From assembly GCA_039111635.1 (NCBI GenBank), contig JBCAQO010000010.1, positions 1,178,001 to 1,242,000 of the forward strand: DNA of 64,000 nucleotides, written 5' to 3'. Source of the DNA: Heterobasidion occidentale (Eukaryota > Basidiomycota > Agaricomycetes > Russulales > Bondarzewiaceae). Below the pieces are notes generated by a model. The model did not search any database. It was not told where the DNA came from and saw only the letters and a list, made by a program, of their open reading frames with translations. The number at the start of each line of letters is the position of its first letter. Position 1 is the first letter of the stretch. A program made the position numbers and the translations under genes. Below, in pieces: positions 24,301-36,894 of the stretch.

Positions 24301-24957
24301 TCGGCGATTGAGACCGAATCTTGTGGAAAGAGATTGTGACATAGCACTGCAGAGGCGCCAATAATACGCCGGGAAGAGAGCGTCAATCGGCATTCTCGAC
24401 GTTTGTGGACAAAAATCGTAGTCGTGCATCCAGTCTCTGGGGGCTTCTGGTCATCGCCTGCTGGCTGTGCCTCAAACTGTAATAGCTCATCTGGAATTGT
24501 AACATTGGTTTTTCAGATTGAAAAGGATGTTCATGCACGATGGCAAGTTTGGATTATCTATGCTCAATGCCTACAATAACTCTACAATATGTACTAGGTG
24601 CCTGATACCACTAGGTGCTATCAGTAATTGGAACATCTGAAATCGAGGACGCGAGAAACAGCAAACCTACGCAGCATCGATCTCAGAGACGTATGCTATT
24701 CCTAGTGAGCGGCGTTCGCATATAAACTGAAGGAGTTAGTTGTTCAAGGCGCACGTAGTTGCCACAAAGACGCGTTGATGCCGGAAAAGGCATGCGTGTG
24801 GCTGAACGGCCCGGCCATCGCAAGCGCACCCGTTGAAACGCACCTTTTGCATCATCTTCAAAGCACGTTCGCCGCATTCCTTGCTTTGTTCGGAAAATCC
24901 CTATTCACAACAGAAACAGAAACATTGATCTACACCGCTTATCCGTGACCCGTTACA
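21384..24957. other. 3.6 kb without recognisable genes
   Basis: This stretch separates the Hsp20 promoter and the CstF64 start. All open frames are short, overlap on both strands, and lack family motifs or credible splice sets. No reverse transcriptase, transposase, terminal repeat, tRNA or rRNA pattern was recognised. It could be decayed mobile DNA, a non-coding RNA locus or a fast-changing gene. Confidence 0.4.
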
Positions 24958-27014
24958 ATGAGTAAAGTTGTCTTCGGTACACGCTTCTATCATCTGGATT
25001 CCGCGCATCGCGTTCACGTTGAATTTCAGTCGGAAATGTTCCCTACAATATGGGAGAAGTGCGCGTCCTTGTTTATTGATCGAATTCAAGAGATAAACGC
25101 GGCTATAATCTAGGAACAACTCATCGACGTCTTCAAATCTGTTGGACAAGTAGTTGGATTCAGGTAAGTATGCGATCTCAGGAACCTTTCATGCACTGCC
25201 CGTGCGTTCATCTGACCACTTCTCTTTTGTGCCAAGACTTGTGTATGACCGAGACACAGGGAAACCCCGTGGATATGGTTTTTGTGAATTTGCCGGTACG
25301 TACTACGCAGCACCACCGCCACACGACCCTCTCATCGCCTTGTCTTCACAAACCACTTCCCCCATGAAACCAGATCACGACACCGCTCAATCGGCCGTAC
25401 GCAACCTCAATAACGTGGACGTCGGTGGCCGACCACTGCGCATCGACCTCGCGGACTCCGACCCCTTCCTCGAAGGCAAAACGACTGTGCGCGGCGAACT
25501 CATCGACGGTGGCGAGACCCGTGCTCAGTGGCGAGAGCGAGAGCGCGACGGATTCCGAGAGCCAAGGGACAAGGAGAGAGACAAGGACGCGTTTCTTCGC
25601 GCCCTACCACCCGGCATGCCATTGCCACCTGGTGCGCAGGTGCTTGATATGATCAGTCGAACGCTCGCAACCATGAACCCGGGTCAGTTAGTCGAAGTCC
25701 TCGCACAAATGAAGGTGCGTACACTTTTGAGAAGTTTTTGACCTATTCGGTGCGGCTTGAGATGGCTAGAAGCGGGATCTCCTCCATACGGCCTTGAATG
25801 ACCATACGCGATGGGTCGGGCACAGCAATCACGCCATGAGAGCGAAGTTCGGGGAGGGTGTGCATCTTGATTGCTCCGACGACTGTGGGCGCAATATACA
25901 TCAGAAGTCATGAGAACAAATTGTGGCAACTTCCCTAGCTGCTGTTCGTTCCGCAGCTGCTATGATGTACCTGCAGATACTTCCATTGGCTGCCAAGTTT
26001 TGTGGAGTAAAATGGGGACCTTACGATTGAACACAATCTTGCTCTCACGTCACAGTTTCCTGTGCAATATCGCGCGGACTTGCGGGTGCTTTATCCATTT
26101 GATCCCCACATAGTTCAGCTTTATATCACCAATCTCCCAGCGCCCAGATTTCTCATATGCTCACTCATCTCTTTTGCAGGCATTTGTGATCACGCATCCT
26201 GAGCAAGCCCGAGCTCTCCTGGTCGGCCACCCACAACTTTCGTACGCACTCTTCCAGGCCTTACTTCTCAACAAAATCGTCGACCCTGCAATCCTTGAAG
26301 TGAGTTCTCAGTCACCGCTCAGTCACCCCTCATCCGCTCATCTTCATCTCACATCCCGCCCACCACCTAGCGCATGCTTGCTGCCACCAATCCGCCATCC
26401 GGGGCATCAGGGCACTCTGCGCCGCCACCCGCCCCGATGCCCCCGTCTTTCCACGCTCCGCAACCGCAACAACCGCCCTTTTTCCAGGCGCCGCCCCTGA
26501 ACGTGCCCCAGACACACACGCCTCAACACCACATGCAAGCGCAACCTCCTCAAGCGATGCCACCGCCTCCGCCGTCATACTTCAACCCGAATGCCGGCCC
26601 CGCCGGACTCATGAATTCCGGCCCCCCGCCGGCTCCACGACCAGCGCCGCAAGGCAACAACAGCGGCGGGGGCTTTGAGAGCCTGAACATCGACTCCTCA
26701 CAGCGTGTGCGTATGATATCCGCACCCTCGTCCCGCCCGGGTCGTTCCTCCCACGATCCGGAGCTCCTCTCCTCTCTCTCCCGGTGGCGAAGCTGATCGC
26801 GTCCTTGGCACTCCCCGTTTTCTAGGCAATGCTCCTGCAAGTCCTCAGTCTGACGCCGGAGCAGATCAACCAGCTCCCACCAACCGAGCGGGACACCATC
26901 ATGAACCTCGTGCGCGCTCCTCTTTTTTTCCTGCTGTCGACCCGGGGCGTTCTAACACCGATCTACAAACAGCGCTCACAACTGGGCGGCCTGGCCGGAA
27001 TTCAGTCCGTGTGA
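24958..27014 (+). CDS. RNA15: cleavage stimulation factor CstF64 / Rna15 homologue
   Basis: This RNA-binding subunit of the mRNA 3'-end cleavage/polyadenylation machinery acts in the nucleus. Early exons are 24958-24976, 25030-25058, 25114-25163 and 25237 to about 25293. They assemble an N-terminal RRM with RNP2 VFVGNVPY and RNP1 KPRGYGFCEFA. The CstF hinge follows (VLDMISRTLATMNPGQLVEV, then AFVITHPEQARALLVGHPQL and YALFQALLLNKIVDPAILE). A Pro/Gln-rich linker comes next (26374-26700). The C-terminal helical domain contains LLQVLSLTPEQINQLPPTER and ends GLAGIQSV, which binds Pcf11/Rat1-type partners in the family. The intron between the two hinge parts (25715-26179, 465 bases) is unusually long for this genome. 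Confidence 0.93.
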
Positions 27015-27336
27015 GCTGAGCATGCGTGCGCGCGTTGCGCCATCTACAAATTCTCGCATCTGCGCCGCAAACATGGCCGCGACCGTTGAAGCTTCCCTGA
27101 GCGCCTCTTCGCAAGTGGCACACCTACACCTACCTGTCCCCGTCAACACCTCGGCGTGCACGAAAACGAGCAGTCGCCCGAAAAGAAAACCAAAGTACAA
27201 ACACACCCCTTCAATTTCTTCAATTTCTTTCTTTCTTTATACGTTCAAAATCGTGCCTCAAAAATGATCTATCTAATAGCCTGCCCGTCTGTTCTCGAAC
27301 CTCCGCTCGCAAGCGTGAAGCCTGTCGAGACCCTGT

Positions 27337-30300
27337 CTACTCTGGCAGCTTGTTCAGCAGACTGCGGGACGCCTTGAGTTTGACGAGTTTGTCCACGATG
27401 ACGTCGAGCGGGACCATCTCCGTCTTCGCCTTGGTGCCCACGTCGTCCCGGTTGCGCACGTTGACGGAGCGCCCGTCGAGCTCCTCTTGTCCCACCACTG
27501 AGACGTAGTAAAATGAATAGACGGCGTCCAAGCAGCCCATTTTTTTAGAGTTCAATTTGCCACGGCGTGCGATTTTTTTGACCGCGGTGATTGCATCCAC
27601 GAATGTTATATTATTTTTTTTTTTTGTTCGTCCGTTCATGGCGTGGAGACACGTCAGCACAAGCAAGTCGGACGAACGCGAAGATCGCAACGCACCGAGG
27701 ATGAAGTTGTATTGCGCGACCTCGCCGTTCCGGATCTTCTTCGGGAGCGTGTTTTCCCCGTTGTCGACGTCCGCGTACAGCCCCAGCTCAGCCAACTTTC
27801 CCCCGATCTCCGCCGCGTACTCTTTCTGCATCGCGAAAGGGGAAAGAAGGCGGGCGAGCGAAAAAAAAGCGTGCACACACACACACACACAAAGAACGAA
27901 AAAAAAAACTTCTCGATCAGGGAAATGCGGGACAAGACGGGAAGACGCCACTGACGTAGGGAGCGGCGACCGGGATGACAAGGACCTGCCGAGGAGATAA
28001 CCAGAATGGCCTGTCCGTGCACAGATCGAGTCAGCACCACAGGATCACACGGGAGGCGCCCTCTCGCCGATCGACAACCCGACCGCGCGGGTCCAACAGC
28101 CCCAACAGCCCCAACGAAGAGAAAGAGGAGGAAGGAACGACACGCACCACTTGCCCGCAAAGTGCTCAGTAATAATCGCAATAAAGCGCTCTAAGCTCCC
28201 AAGAATCGCGCGATGAATAATAACAGGGCGCGACGGCGGCCTCTCCGCACCACCCGTGCCCGCTCCAGCGGCGGCGGGCTCGTCGGGCGCGCGATACTTG
28301 AGGTTGAAGCGGTCCGGAAGTTGGAAGTCGAGCTGGATCGTCGCGCACTGGAACGAGCGCTTGAGCGCGTCGCGGATCGTGATGTCGATCTTGGGCCCGT
28401 AGAACGCGCCGTCGCCGGGGTTCAGCTCCCACTTGCCCGGGTACTTTTTGTCGAGCGCGTTGCGCAGTTGCTGTGCGTGCGTGTGCGCGCGCGAGCGGAC
28501 GGACGGGTCAGGGATGAATGACAGCCAACGCAGAGGAGAGGAGGGCGGACCTCTTCGGCCTTGTTCCACGTCTCGATGTCGCCGAGGAAGTTCTCGGGGC
28601 GCGTGGACAGCTCCAAGCTGAACTCGAACCCGAACAAGCCATACGTATGCTGCATAAAATTGAACAGCGCGTTGATCTCGTCCTCGATCTGTCAAACATC
28701 GTGCGCATGCCTCGTGAACATACCAGTAACAAAAAAAAAAAGAAAACGCGGAGAACGCAAGCGCACCTGCGACGGCATACAAAACACGTGCGTATCGTCC
28801 TGCACGAACCGCCGCACGCGCGTCAACCCCGTCAGCGCGCCGCTCGCCTCGTTCCTGTGTATGATCCCGAACTCGGCCATGCGGATCGGCAGCTCGCGGT
28901 AGCTGCGGTCGCGCGAGTCGAAGATGAGGCAGTGCCCCGGGCAGTTCATAGGCTTGAGCCCCCACTTCTCCTTCTCATACTGAGCGTGAACATGTCGTCC
29001 TTGTAGTTCTGCCAGTGCCCGGACGTCTCCCAGAGCTTCGAGTGAACATGTTAGGGGAGATACTGGAGAGAGGGGGAGCACGTCAGTATGCGTGGAACGG
29101 GAGGCGAGAGGTGAGAGGCGGGGACTCACCTTCTTGGTAGCCTCGCTTGTAGTATTCAGACTGCATGGCGATGGTATGTTATCCGGTTCGAAACGTCCAA
29201 CAATTAGCGTACTTACCCGCATCAGCTCTACGAGGGTATTATATATGCGCGTGCCATGGGGCAGCCAAAACGCGCTCCCCGGGCTGAGATCATTGAAGAA
29301 AAACAGCTCTTGCTCCTGCAAAGAAAGCAGCACGTCAGCGCTCATCCTCCTCAACTTTGCCTTATTCGAGCCAAAAATAAAATAAAATAGCCAGATATCT
29401 ACGCACCTTGCCGATCTTGCGATGGTCGCGCTTGGCGGCCTCCGCGAGGAACACCTTGTACTCGGCCAGCTGCTTCTTGTCGGGGAACGAGATCCCATAG
29501 ATGCGCTGCAGCGAGTCGTTCTCAGCGCTGCCCAGGAAATACGATGCCGAGTTCTGCGCGCGATGGAATTAGACCGTGTAATAATAATAAAAAATAGAAA
29601 GAAGGATGTGTGCATGCGGACGGACCTTGGTGATCATGAACGCCTTGATTTTGCCCGTGTGCGGGATGTGGGGGCCGACGCACAGGTCGACCATGGGCCC
29701 GCACCTGTACACGGTCGTGGACGTGCCGTCGGGGATCTTCGTCTCGATCAGGTATTTCTTGTATTTGTTGTACTGCCGTCCAAACCGCGTTCAGCGATGC
29801 CCGACGCGGGGCCCTCGACAACGCCGACGAGGACGAAGGCGAGGATGAGGGCGAGGATGAGGAGGGGAGACGCACCGCGAACATCTCGAGCAGGGTCTCT
29901 TTCGGCACCACGAGCCGCTCGAACTTCTGCTTTTCCTTGATCGCGCTCTCGGCGACCTTCTCCAGCGACGGGTAGTCTCCGTTGGTCACGGGTCTGCAAG
30001 TTTCAGATCCGTTCAGTTCAGCGAGACGCGCGCGTGCGAGAGCATGAGTAGGGCTGCGAAAGAAAGAAAGAGTGAGAGAGAGACGGACCGGTCTTCGATG
30101 GCCATCTCGTAGAAGAAGCCGTCGTCCGTCGGGGGGCCGATGCAGAGGTGGCAGCCGTAGTGCCGCTCGGAGGCCTCGCCGAGAACGTGCGCGGACGAGT
30201 GCCAGAATACCTTCTTGCCTGTTTTGATCCGTTCAGGTCAGCCGTCCGTGATGAGGTGCGGAGGGCGCGCGCGAGGGTCGTACCTTCCGGGTGCTCGAAA

Positions 30301-31204
30301 TCAAGCAGCTCGAGCTTGCACGAGCCTTCCAGGGGGCGCTCGAGGTCCCACAGGACGTCGTCGACCTGAGGATGGAGGTGTGTGATTTTAGGCGATCGTG
30401 ATCAAGGGCGAGCAATGCAGAGGGGGGCCGGGGGCAGGACGGACCTTCGCGATGACGAGCCTCTCGGACAGGCTTTTCGAGATCTCCTTGGCGATGTCCA
30501 TCGGGCTCGTCTCCCAGCTAGTACCTTTCCGCTGGGAGCCGTCCGGGAGGGTGATGGCGATCTCTTGACGGGGTTGCGCTGGAGATGGCGGTCAGCGGAC
30601 GTGGGAGGGGGAGCGGGTGCGATGAGGCGTGCGGGAACGGGGCGGATTCGAGCATGAAGGAAAATTGGCGGTAGCGATGTCGCTGCGAGCAAACGGGATT
30701 TGCTCGGCGCATACGGCGATGTGCTGGGACGTGCTGCATGACTCAACATATGCGCATATACTGAGTCAACACAGCGGGTTTTCCGCCTGCCCCCCTCGCG
30801 ATTCGACCGTCCGGCATGAACACTCCAGGAGCCCGAGCGTCGAAAATCGTCGGCGGCCGCGAGCCCTACTCGCACGCCAAAAAACTAACACGACCCGCTC
30901 ACCTTTCACAAACGCATCGTACTCCGCCTTGAGCCTGTCGAATATTTTGATGCGATGGTCGAAAAACGCGGGGGCCGGTTGCAGCTGTCTCGCGCCCCGC
31001 CGTGTGAACGGAATCCGTGAGCCCTAACACACGAGGCGAGAGCGCGAGCAAAAAACGCACCTCGAGGGGATGCTGTGACGCGGCGTCGGCCTTCTTCTTG
31101 TCCTTCGGCTTCTTGGGCGCGCCGCCCTGCGCGTCGGCGGCGTGCGGGGTCTCGAGGGCGGGGAGCTGTGCGGGGTGCGAGGACGATGCGACGGGGTGTG
31201 CCAT
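27337..31204 (-). CDS. THS1: threonyl-tRNA synthetase, cytosolic
   Basis: This class II synthetase attaches threonine to tRNA-Thr. The start at 31204 gives a Lys-rich N-terminal extension (KKPKDKKK). A TGS-like domain follows ([11 protein letters not shown]), then the editing domain with [11 protein letters not shown] and [17 protein letters not shown]. The catalytic core contains [10 protein letters not shown], motif 2 [36 protein letters not shown], motif 3 [15 protein letters not shown] and [13 protein letters not shown]. The anticodon-binding domain ends SLLNKLPE. About 15 exons are present. Between 28975 and 29062 the conserved motif-1 region ([21 protein letters not shown]) is spread over three frames, equal to three single missing bases that together restore the frame. 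A one-copy essential gene makes a consensus error the likely cause. Confidence 0.93.
27874..27891. repeat. (CA)n microsatellite in a ThrRS intron
   Basis: Nine CA units sit in the intron before the last ThrRS exons, next to A-runs at 27861-27868 and 27898-27908. It is a likely site of length variation. Confidence 0.8.
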
Positions 31205-31547
31205 CGCTGCGGACGAATGCGTGCGAAGCGGGGGACGCGGCGTGCGGCGATGTGGTTGGGGACAGGTGTGCGCGTGGAGCGATATATGCGGGGAGTATGT
31301 ACAGCGACGAGGGAGGGCGAGCTGCAATCGATTGAGCCGCCTGAGCATCCGAGTCACTGAGCAGATGCGCACCGCGGCCGTTGCCGAGCACAGCGCTGGC
31401 CTCAGGCTCCGCGTGACCACTGCCCTCGCTTCGCCTCGCCTCGCGTGCCCTCACTTCGACTCGGCCTCGCTTCATACACAAGAACGAAGCCATATATTGC
31501 AGCACCGACACCAGATACATCCAATCCCAGCCAGACCTCCCTCGTCA

Positions 31548-33751
31548 TCATCTCCACTGTATACTGTCCACCCCCCGCTCCTTCCTGTCCTTCTCGAACG
31601 CGTCCTTGACCTGCGCATCCAAGCAACAAGCAACCAAGCAAACAAGTCAGCAACGACCCCAATCCCGCACGAAATAGCGCGGCGCGAGCGATGCGTTACC
31701 TCCTGCGCGAACCGCGCGTCGTCGAGCACACGGAGCCCGACGAGCGCGAGCGCCTTGGACACGCTCAGCGCCGCCGCGTGCGCCTCGGGCGTCGCGGCCG
31801 CGTCCGCGAACTGCCGCGTGTGGTTCCCGCCGTTCGGGAGCGTTGGGATCGCTGCGTCATGTCAGTCGTACCTAGTCGTGAAACGCGCGCGGGGAGGGGC
31901 TCACAGAATCCCGGGTGGAGCGAAGGCAGCGCTGCGTGAAGCGTCGCTCGTGTGTTCGACCAGAGTCAGCGTGAGCGCACGGGGCTTACCGTAAGTCACA
32001 TTTCCCTGCAACGAAAAAAACGAGTGTTTACGAGCTCAGTTAGCCTCGTGGAGGCGCTGCAGATTCATATGCACGGCAACGCACAAAGTCGGTCGACGCG
32101 CCGTCGATCCCAAAAACGCGGTCGATGGGGCCGAACTTGCTCCTGAACACTCCGCGAACGCCTCACCTGCAGCATCCAAGAATCGAGATCAGCAGCCACG
32201 CACATCACCTACACAAACGACGCGCGAGGGCACTTTCCTAGGGCCGTGTTCTGCCGCAGATCGAACAGCGGGTGCGTCTCCGTCGAGATCGTCACCTTGC
32301 ACCCCGTCGCGAGCGCCGACGCCCTAGCACGCCGCACGCCGATTTCTTTGTTCAGAAACGCAACGCGTCGACGGGTCGAGAGGCATGGATACGCACTCGA
32401 AGCACGCTTTCACGCGGGGCACGACCTCTTGGAGCTCGGCCAGCGTCGGCGCGCGGATGTACCACCTACAATCAAATCAAGCCAGTCAGGACGCGGGCCG
32501 CTGGACAGATTATGTGGGAACGACGTACAGCATCTGCGCGTTGTCCGGGATCACTGTCGCAGCTCACGCAGTCAGCCGTCGGCGCCGTCCTCGGCGGTGA
32601 ATAAAATAATAGAGTAGATCCTGACCGTTGGCAGCCCAGTCTTCGCCCTTGAAGACGCCGTGGACGCGGTGCGTGGGCTTGATCTGCTGGCGGAGGTACG
32701 ATACGTTCGTGTACGCAGAAACGGCTGCGTCCAGCGCGTTTTGCGCCTCCCAGGGTCCTCATGGCGGCATGCGCCCTGTGCAGAAATCATGTGTGAATTG
32801 GCAAGATAACAATTGGTGACGCCGTACGTGTGGCCCTCGTATGCGACGTCGAGGCGGATCAGAGCAAGACAGCTGCTCAGGCTCGCGCCGTGCTTCGGCC
32901 CAGGCGAAGGGTGGCACCTGCAATTTGAGGCCGCGTCAAACCTACGGACAGACGAAAAGACAAGAAGCCGCCTCACATGAGGCACGCGTCCATCTCCTCA
33001 TAAGCGCCCTTTTCGAGCAGTATAGCCTTCCCCGCCCCTCCTTCCTCAGCTGTACCGAAAAAAAATGAGCCATCAACAACACCTCCAAACCGGGCAAACG
33101 CCCACCTGGCGTCCCCAGTAAGATGACCTTCCCGGGAATATTATGCTTCACCATGGCGGCCTTGACGCCGCACGCGACGGCGACGCCCGCGATGGCGATC
33201 AGGTTGTGCCCGCACGCGTGGCCGATCCCGGGGAGCGCGTCCATCTCCGAGTTGACCCCGAGCACGCGCCCGCCCGCGCCGTGCGCGAACGTCGCGGCCC
33301 ACGCCGTGTCGAGGAAGTAGTGCCGCTCGACCGCCCACCCGCGCGCGCTCATGAACGCCGTCAGCACGTCGTGCGCGTGTCTGCACACGCACCGGCACGG
33401 CGTCCAGACATCAGGACATCGCCGCATATCGAAATGGGTGTGATCACGCACGTCTCCTCGAATTTGAGTTCGGGGTGTTCTGCGTGTGGGGAGCACCGCT
33501 CGGACTGCACTGCGTCCGGTAGAGGAAGGACGATCGTGCTTACCGTGGATATCCAAGCTGAGCGCCCTGAGCTCCCCGCCGATGGCGTCGATCTCTCGCG
33601 CGATCGTGTCCAGGACCTCGGGCCTATAAAACGCCAGGCCCTCGTCGACGCCCTCGACTGGGAAGCTCTGCGGCGCCGCCGCCGCCGCCGTGCCCTTAGG
33701 GTGCCAAAACTCGGCTGTTTTTTGTATCAGGGCCATCTTGAGCGCGGTCAT
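31548..33751 (-). CDS. M20-family metallopeptidase / amidohydrolase (PM20D2-like)
   Basis: This is a predicted zinc-dependent amidohydrolase of the aminoacylase-1-like 2 group, acting on small acyl-amino acids or dipeptides. Visible motifs: [20 protein letters not shown] (metal ligands D and H), [20 protein letters not shown] (catalytic Glu-Glu), [10 protein letters not shown], and the dimerisation domain with [20 protein letters not shown] and FKGEDWAAN. The C-terminal part has [11 protein letters not shown] and ends [11 protein letters not shown]. The start [11 protein letters not shown] at 33751 gives a normal N-terminus. At 32756 one extra base separates AHAAMR from PWEAQNAL, two parts that are contiguous in the family; the gene is frameshifted there unless this is a sequence error. 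Introns are short and mostly GT-AG. Confidence 0.87.
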
Positions 33752-34089
33752 CGATAAGAGGGCCGAGGCGAGAGAAGGCGGGTGGTGGGTGCACGGGCGA
33801 GAAAGGCTCACGGTCAGCCTGACCTGACTCGGGGGAGGGGGGCTTCTGCGACATGCGACGCCGTGGCCCGCGATGACATCACTCCCCCGACGAGCGCGAC
33901 CCCTAACGTCAGCACGCGGGCCCTTAACGCCCTCGCCAACACACCGCCAGCCGCCGCGCGCACTCGCGCACACGCACAGCGGCCGTAGCAGTACTGTACA
34001 AGAAGCCCTGATGTCATTCGTCATCAACACACATGCACGCATCACAGTTACAGATTCCGTGCACCGATATCCCCTTCAGGCAGGCAGCC
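33752..34089. other. intergenic, between two minus-strand genes
   Basis: These 338 bases contain the promoter of the M20 gene (right of 33751) and the 3' flank of the Dug3-like gene. No further gene is supported. Confidence 0.4.
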
Positions 34090-35666
34090 TCAGCGCGTCC
34101 ACCTCAGATGCATGTTCTTGCCCACCATGATGTAGTCGTTCTTATCCAGCAGCTTCCAATCCCTCGCGTCGAACGCTGTACACCCAAGTTGGCGCGCGCG
34201 CGTCAGATACGCACCGCCGCACAGGAGAACGAAGCGCGCTTACTGGTCGGTTCCGACGCGACGATCAGGTGCAGCCCGTGCGCGTTCTGCTGCTGCGCGA
34301 GCTCGCGCGCGGAGCCGAGCTTCGCGAGCAGCTCCTGCGGCGAGTCGGGGCCCTCGTTGCTGTCCCCGGGGTGCTTCCGGTTCAGCACGACCCCGGCCGT
34401 CGTCGACGCGTACAGGCTCGGCGGCTGCTCCGTCTCCGAGTTGCGCCACCGCACCGCGATCATCTGCTCCCCGTCGGCTACGCCCCGTCGTCAGCGGCCT
34501 TGTCTCTCTAAAGGGAAAGCGGGTGAAGGGGGACGCGCACTGGTGCAGAGGTTCAGCGAGTTCGCGGACGTCTTGAGCTCCTCGGGCGTGAGCACCGCCG
34601 CCTGCGCGTCCTGGACGTCCTTGATCGTCCGCGCGAGCGCGTCGCGCATGTGCTCGATCGGGTGCGTGGCCGCCGTGTCCCCGAGGTGCGTGAAGTACAG
34701 CGCCGCGACGTGCTCCGTGTCCGAGTTGCCCTGGATCATCGCGAGGTTCTCCCTGCTGATCCGGCGCGACAGCTCCTGGCGCTATCAACACCCAACCCTC
34801 TCAGCCCACGAACGAACGAACGAACGCGCGAGAACGGGCGGGCGGGCGACTCACGATGCTGCGGAAGTTGGAGACGGAGCCGTTGTGCATGAAGCTGTGC
34901 CGCCCGAATATGAACGGGTGGTTGTTGGTCTGCACGACGGGCGGCGCGCTCGCCGCGCGGATGTGCGCGAGGATGCAGCTCGAGGCGGTGTTGCCGCATA
35001 TGTAGATGAACGTCGGGTCCGTCAACCTGCGCCCCAACAGCACGTCGTCAGCTCGGCGATCGCACACGCGTAGTGGGGACGTGCAGAGCTTACGCGGGCG
35101 CACGGTCTTGTACATCGCGGGACGGGGGCCCTGCGTGAAGTCGGGCTCGAACTGGGCGCGCGTTTCCGTGTACCACGCGACGCCAAGCCATCGATGTTGA
35201 ACATCAGGTTTCCTGCAAAATAGAGCGTGGTAAGTCACATCGAGGGGAGAAGCGACGCGGACTGACGGAGAGCAAGATCTTCTCAGCCGCAGCTTTTTGT
35301 TCGACGGTCTCGTCGGGATCATTGTGAAGAAGACCTGCGCTAGTGTAAGCGATGGTCGTCGTAGCAAGGATTCCTGGATCCGCCGCACCTGGCAAATAGT
35401 GATCGTGCACTCTGGGTGGGCGTCAGCGTTCCTCGATCGTCCCCCGGAGCGGCGAAGCTGGCGCACTGTTTAGTGATCTGGCGTGGATCGGGATCGTCGC
35501 ATGAGCCGTGGTCACAGCAAGCAGGAGAAGTCTCACTCACCGCATGCTTCGGATCGATCAAGACGTCTTCCAGCAGAACCGGATTGCTGAGGCGGCATCC
35601 GTCAGTGGACCCTCAGCGCAGCGCGCGATCCACCTACTGAGATACGAATGCAAACCAGCGACACAT
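34090..35666 (-). CDS. DUG3: class II glutamine amidotransferase, Dug3-like
   Basis: The family includes yeast Dug3, which with Dug2 degrades glutathione in the cytosol. The first exon reads MCRWFAFVS, putting the nucleophile Cys at position 2 as required after Met removal. The intron join gives NPVLLEDVLIDPKHA. Later exons include NIDGLGVAWYTET, GNTASSCILAHIRAAS, VVQTNNHPFIFGRHSFMHNG and VSNFR, matching the Ntn-hydrolase glutaminase core. The second half has GEQMIAVRWRNSETEQPPSL and ends KNDYIMVGKNMHLRWTR. Length is about 370-400 residues, usual for Dug3. The gene symbol reflects overall resemblance; a related amidotransferase of other function is possible. No frame break was noticed. Confidence 0.88.
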
Positions 35667-36894
35667 CTTGCAGAGCGTTCAGGGCAAAGGAGAGATGAGC
35701 AGGAGGATCAGCGCCCGGCGGTCCACTGTCTTATATTGGCCCTGCCTCATGCCCGATCCGCCCTTTGTCGCGACGTCACCTGAGGAACTGAATGGTGGAA
35801 ACATTCCACAATAACTGCGCGCTCAATCACATCGAGCGGCTATGTGAAGAGCTTCCCCGTATAGGCCTCATCAGCCACAATTAGATGGCCATTTTGCGCG
35901 TCGTCGAGCGTGGAACTGGAAATCAGCTATCCATAGTCGTGGAAACCCCATTTCACACTGGGCGTTGGGCGCTGAGCAGAGCGATGGTGCGTCGAACATC
36001 GGCTTGGCAAGTGGTCGATGCATATTGCTCGTGACAGACCTGGCGCACCATGGCGCACCATGTCGCTCCGTTCAAGGCTGTTGGAACGCTTTCGAAAGCA
36101 GTCGGCAGGAGGAGAACAGGAAGACCGTCGCCCTTTTGGCACTTTTGACGGATCCAGACGCCTCTTCCATAAAACCATCGCTCCAAGACTCTATAGCAGA
36201 CGTAATATCGACGGCTACTGGAGTTTAGGAAGGGGGGTGTCAGCGGCGACCTTCATCCCTCGAAGAAAACAGATTTACCTCCTGGGGTTTATCGAGCCGG
36301 ACGCAATTGGTCGCTTTTCCCATGTTGCGCATGAACGTCGTGTAGACACCAGAGCGTTTTGATAATGCATTTCTAGCCACCCGATTCGGAGGAAAAAGTA
36401 GGTCCACAAAGGGTGGCTATGTGTTCCGGCAATCGTTCAACCCAAGCCAGAATGGTGCGCAAAACATGTCTGTCAGGATCATAATAATAGCTTGACACCA
36501 TAATTACAAGACACTGGGACAGACTAGAGACGCACCGCACAATGTGCCCTCAAGATCGGGATTTGGGATTGCTGTTGATACGATGCGGGGCTTAAGTGCT
36601 GTTTCTAACCTGTTTCCTTTCCTTTCTTTCCTCTTGAATTTCGTCTCATCGCGTCTTCGCTCGAGTAAGGTCACTTCAGAGCATTCCTAGTGCGAATCCG
36701 CAGACAAGTTGGGGGAAATGCAGGGAAATGTGCATGTGGACGTCGAATTCCGAAGTGTGAGAAAAGCTTCGATCGACGACCAGCTGGCAGCCAATCGGAT
36801 AAGATAAGATGGACACAATCAGCCGGGGTCCCCAGGCTTGACTCTCGACTGTTCTGAACTTCTAACGTCCTCTCATCCCACAAAACGCGCCAAA
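35667..36894. other. intergenic, divergent promoters plus unassigned frames
   Basis: These 1.2 kb lie between the divergent Dug3-like and helicase genes. An open frame on plus (36018-36362) and overlapping minus frames (35927-36186) have no recognisable motif and no supporting splice structure. A pyrimidine-rich tract (about 36600-36650) precedes the helicase start. Confidence 0.4.

Noticed and set aside
36018..36362. 114-codon plus-strand frame between the Dug3-like gene and the helicase
   Set aside because: No motif, overlapping minus frames of similar length, and it lies in a likely promoter region.
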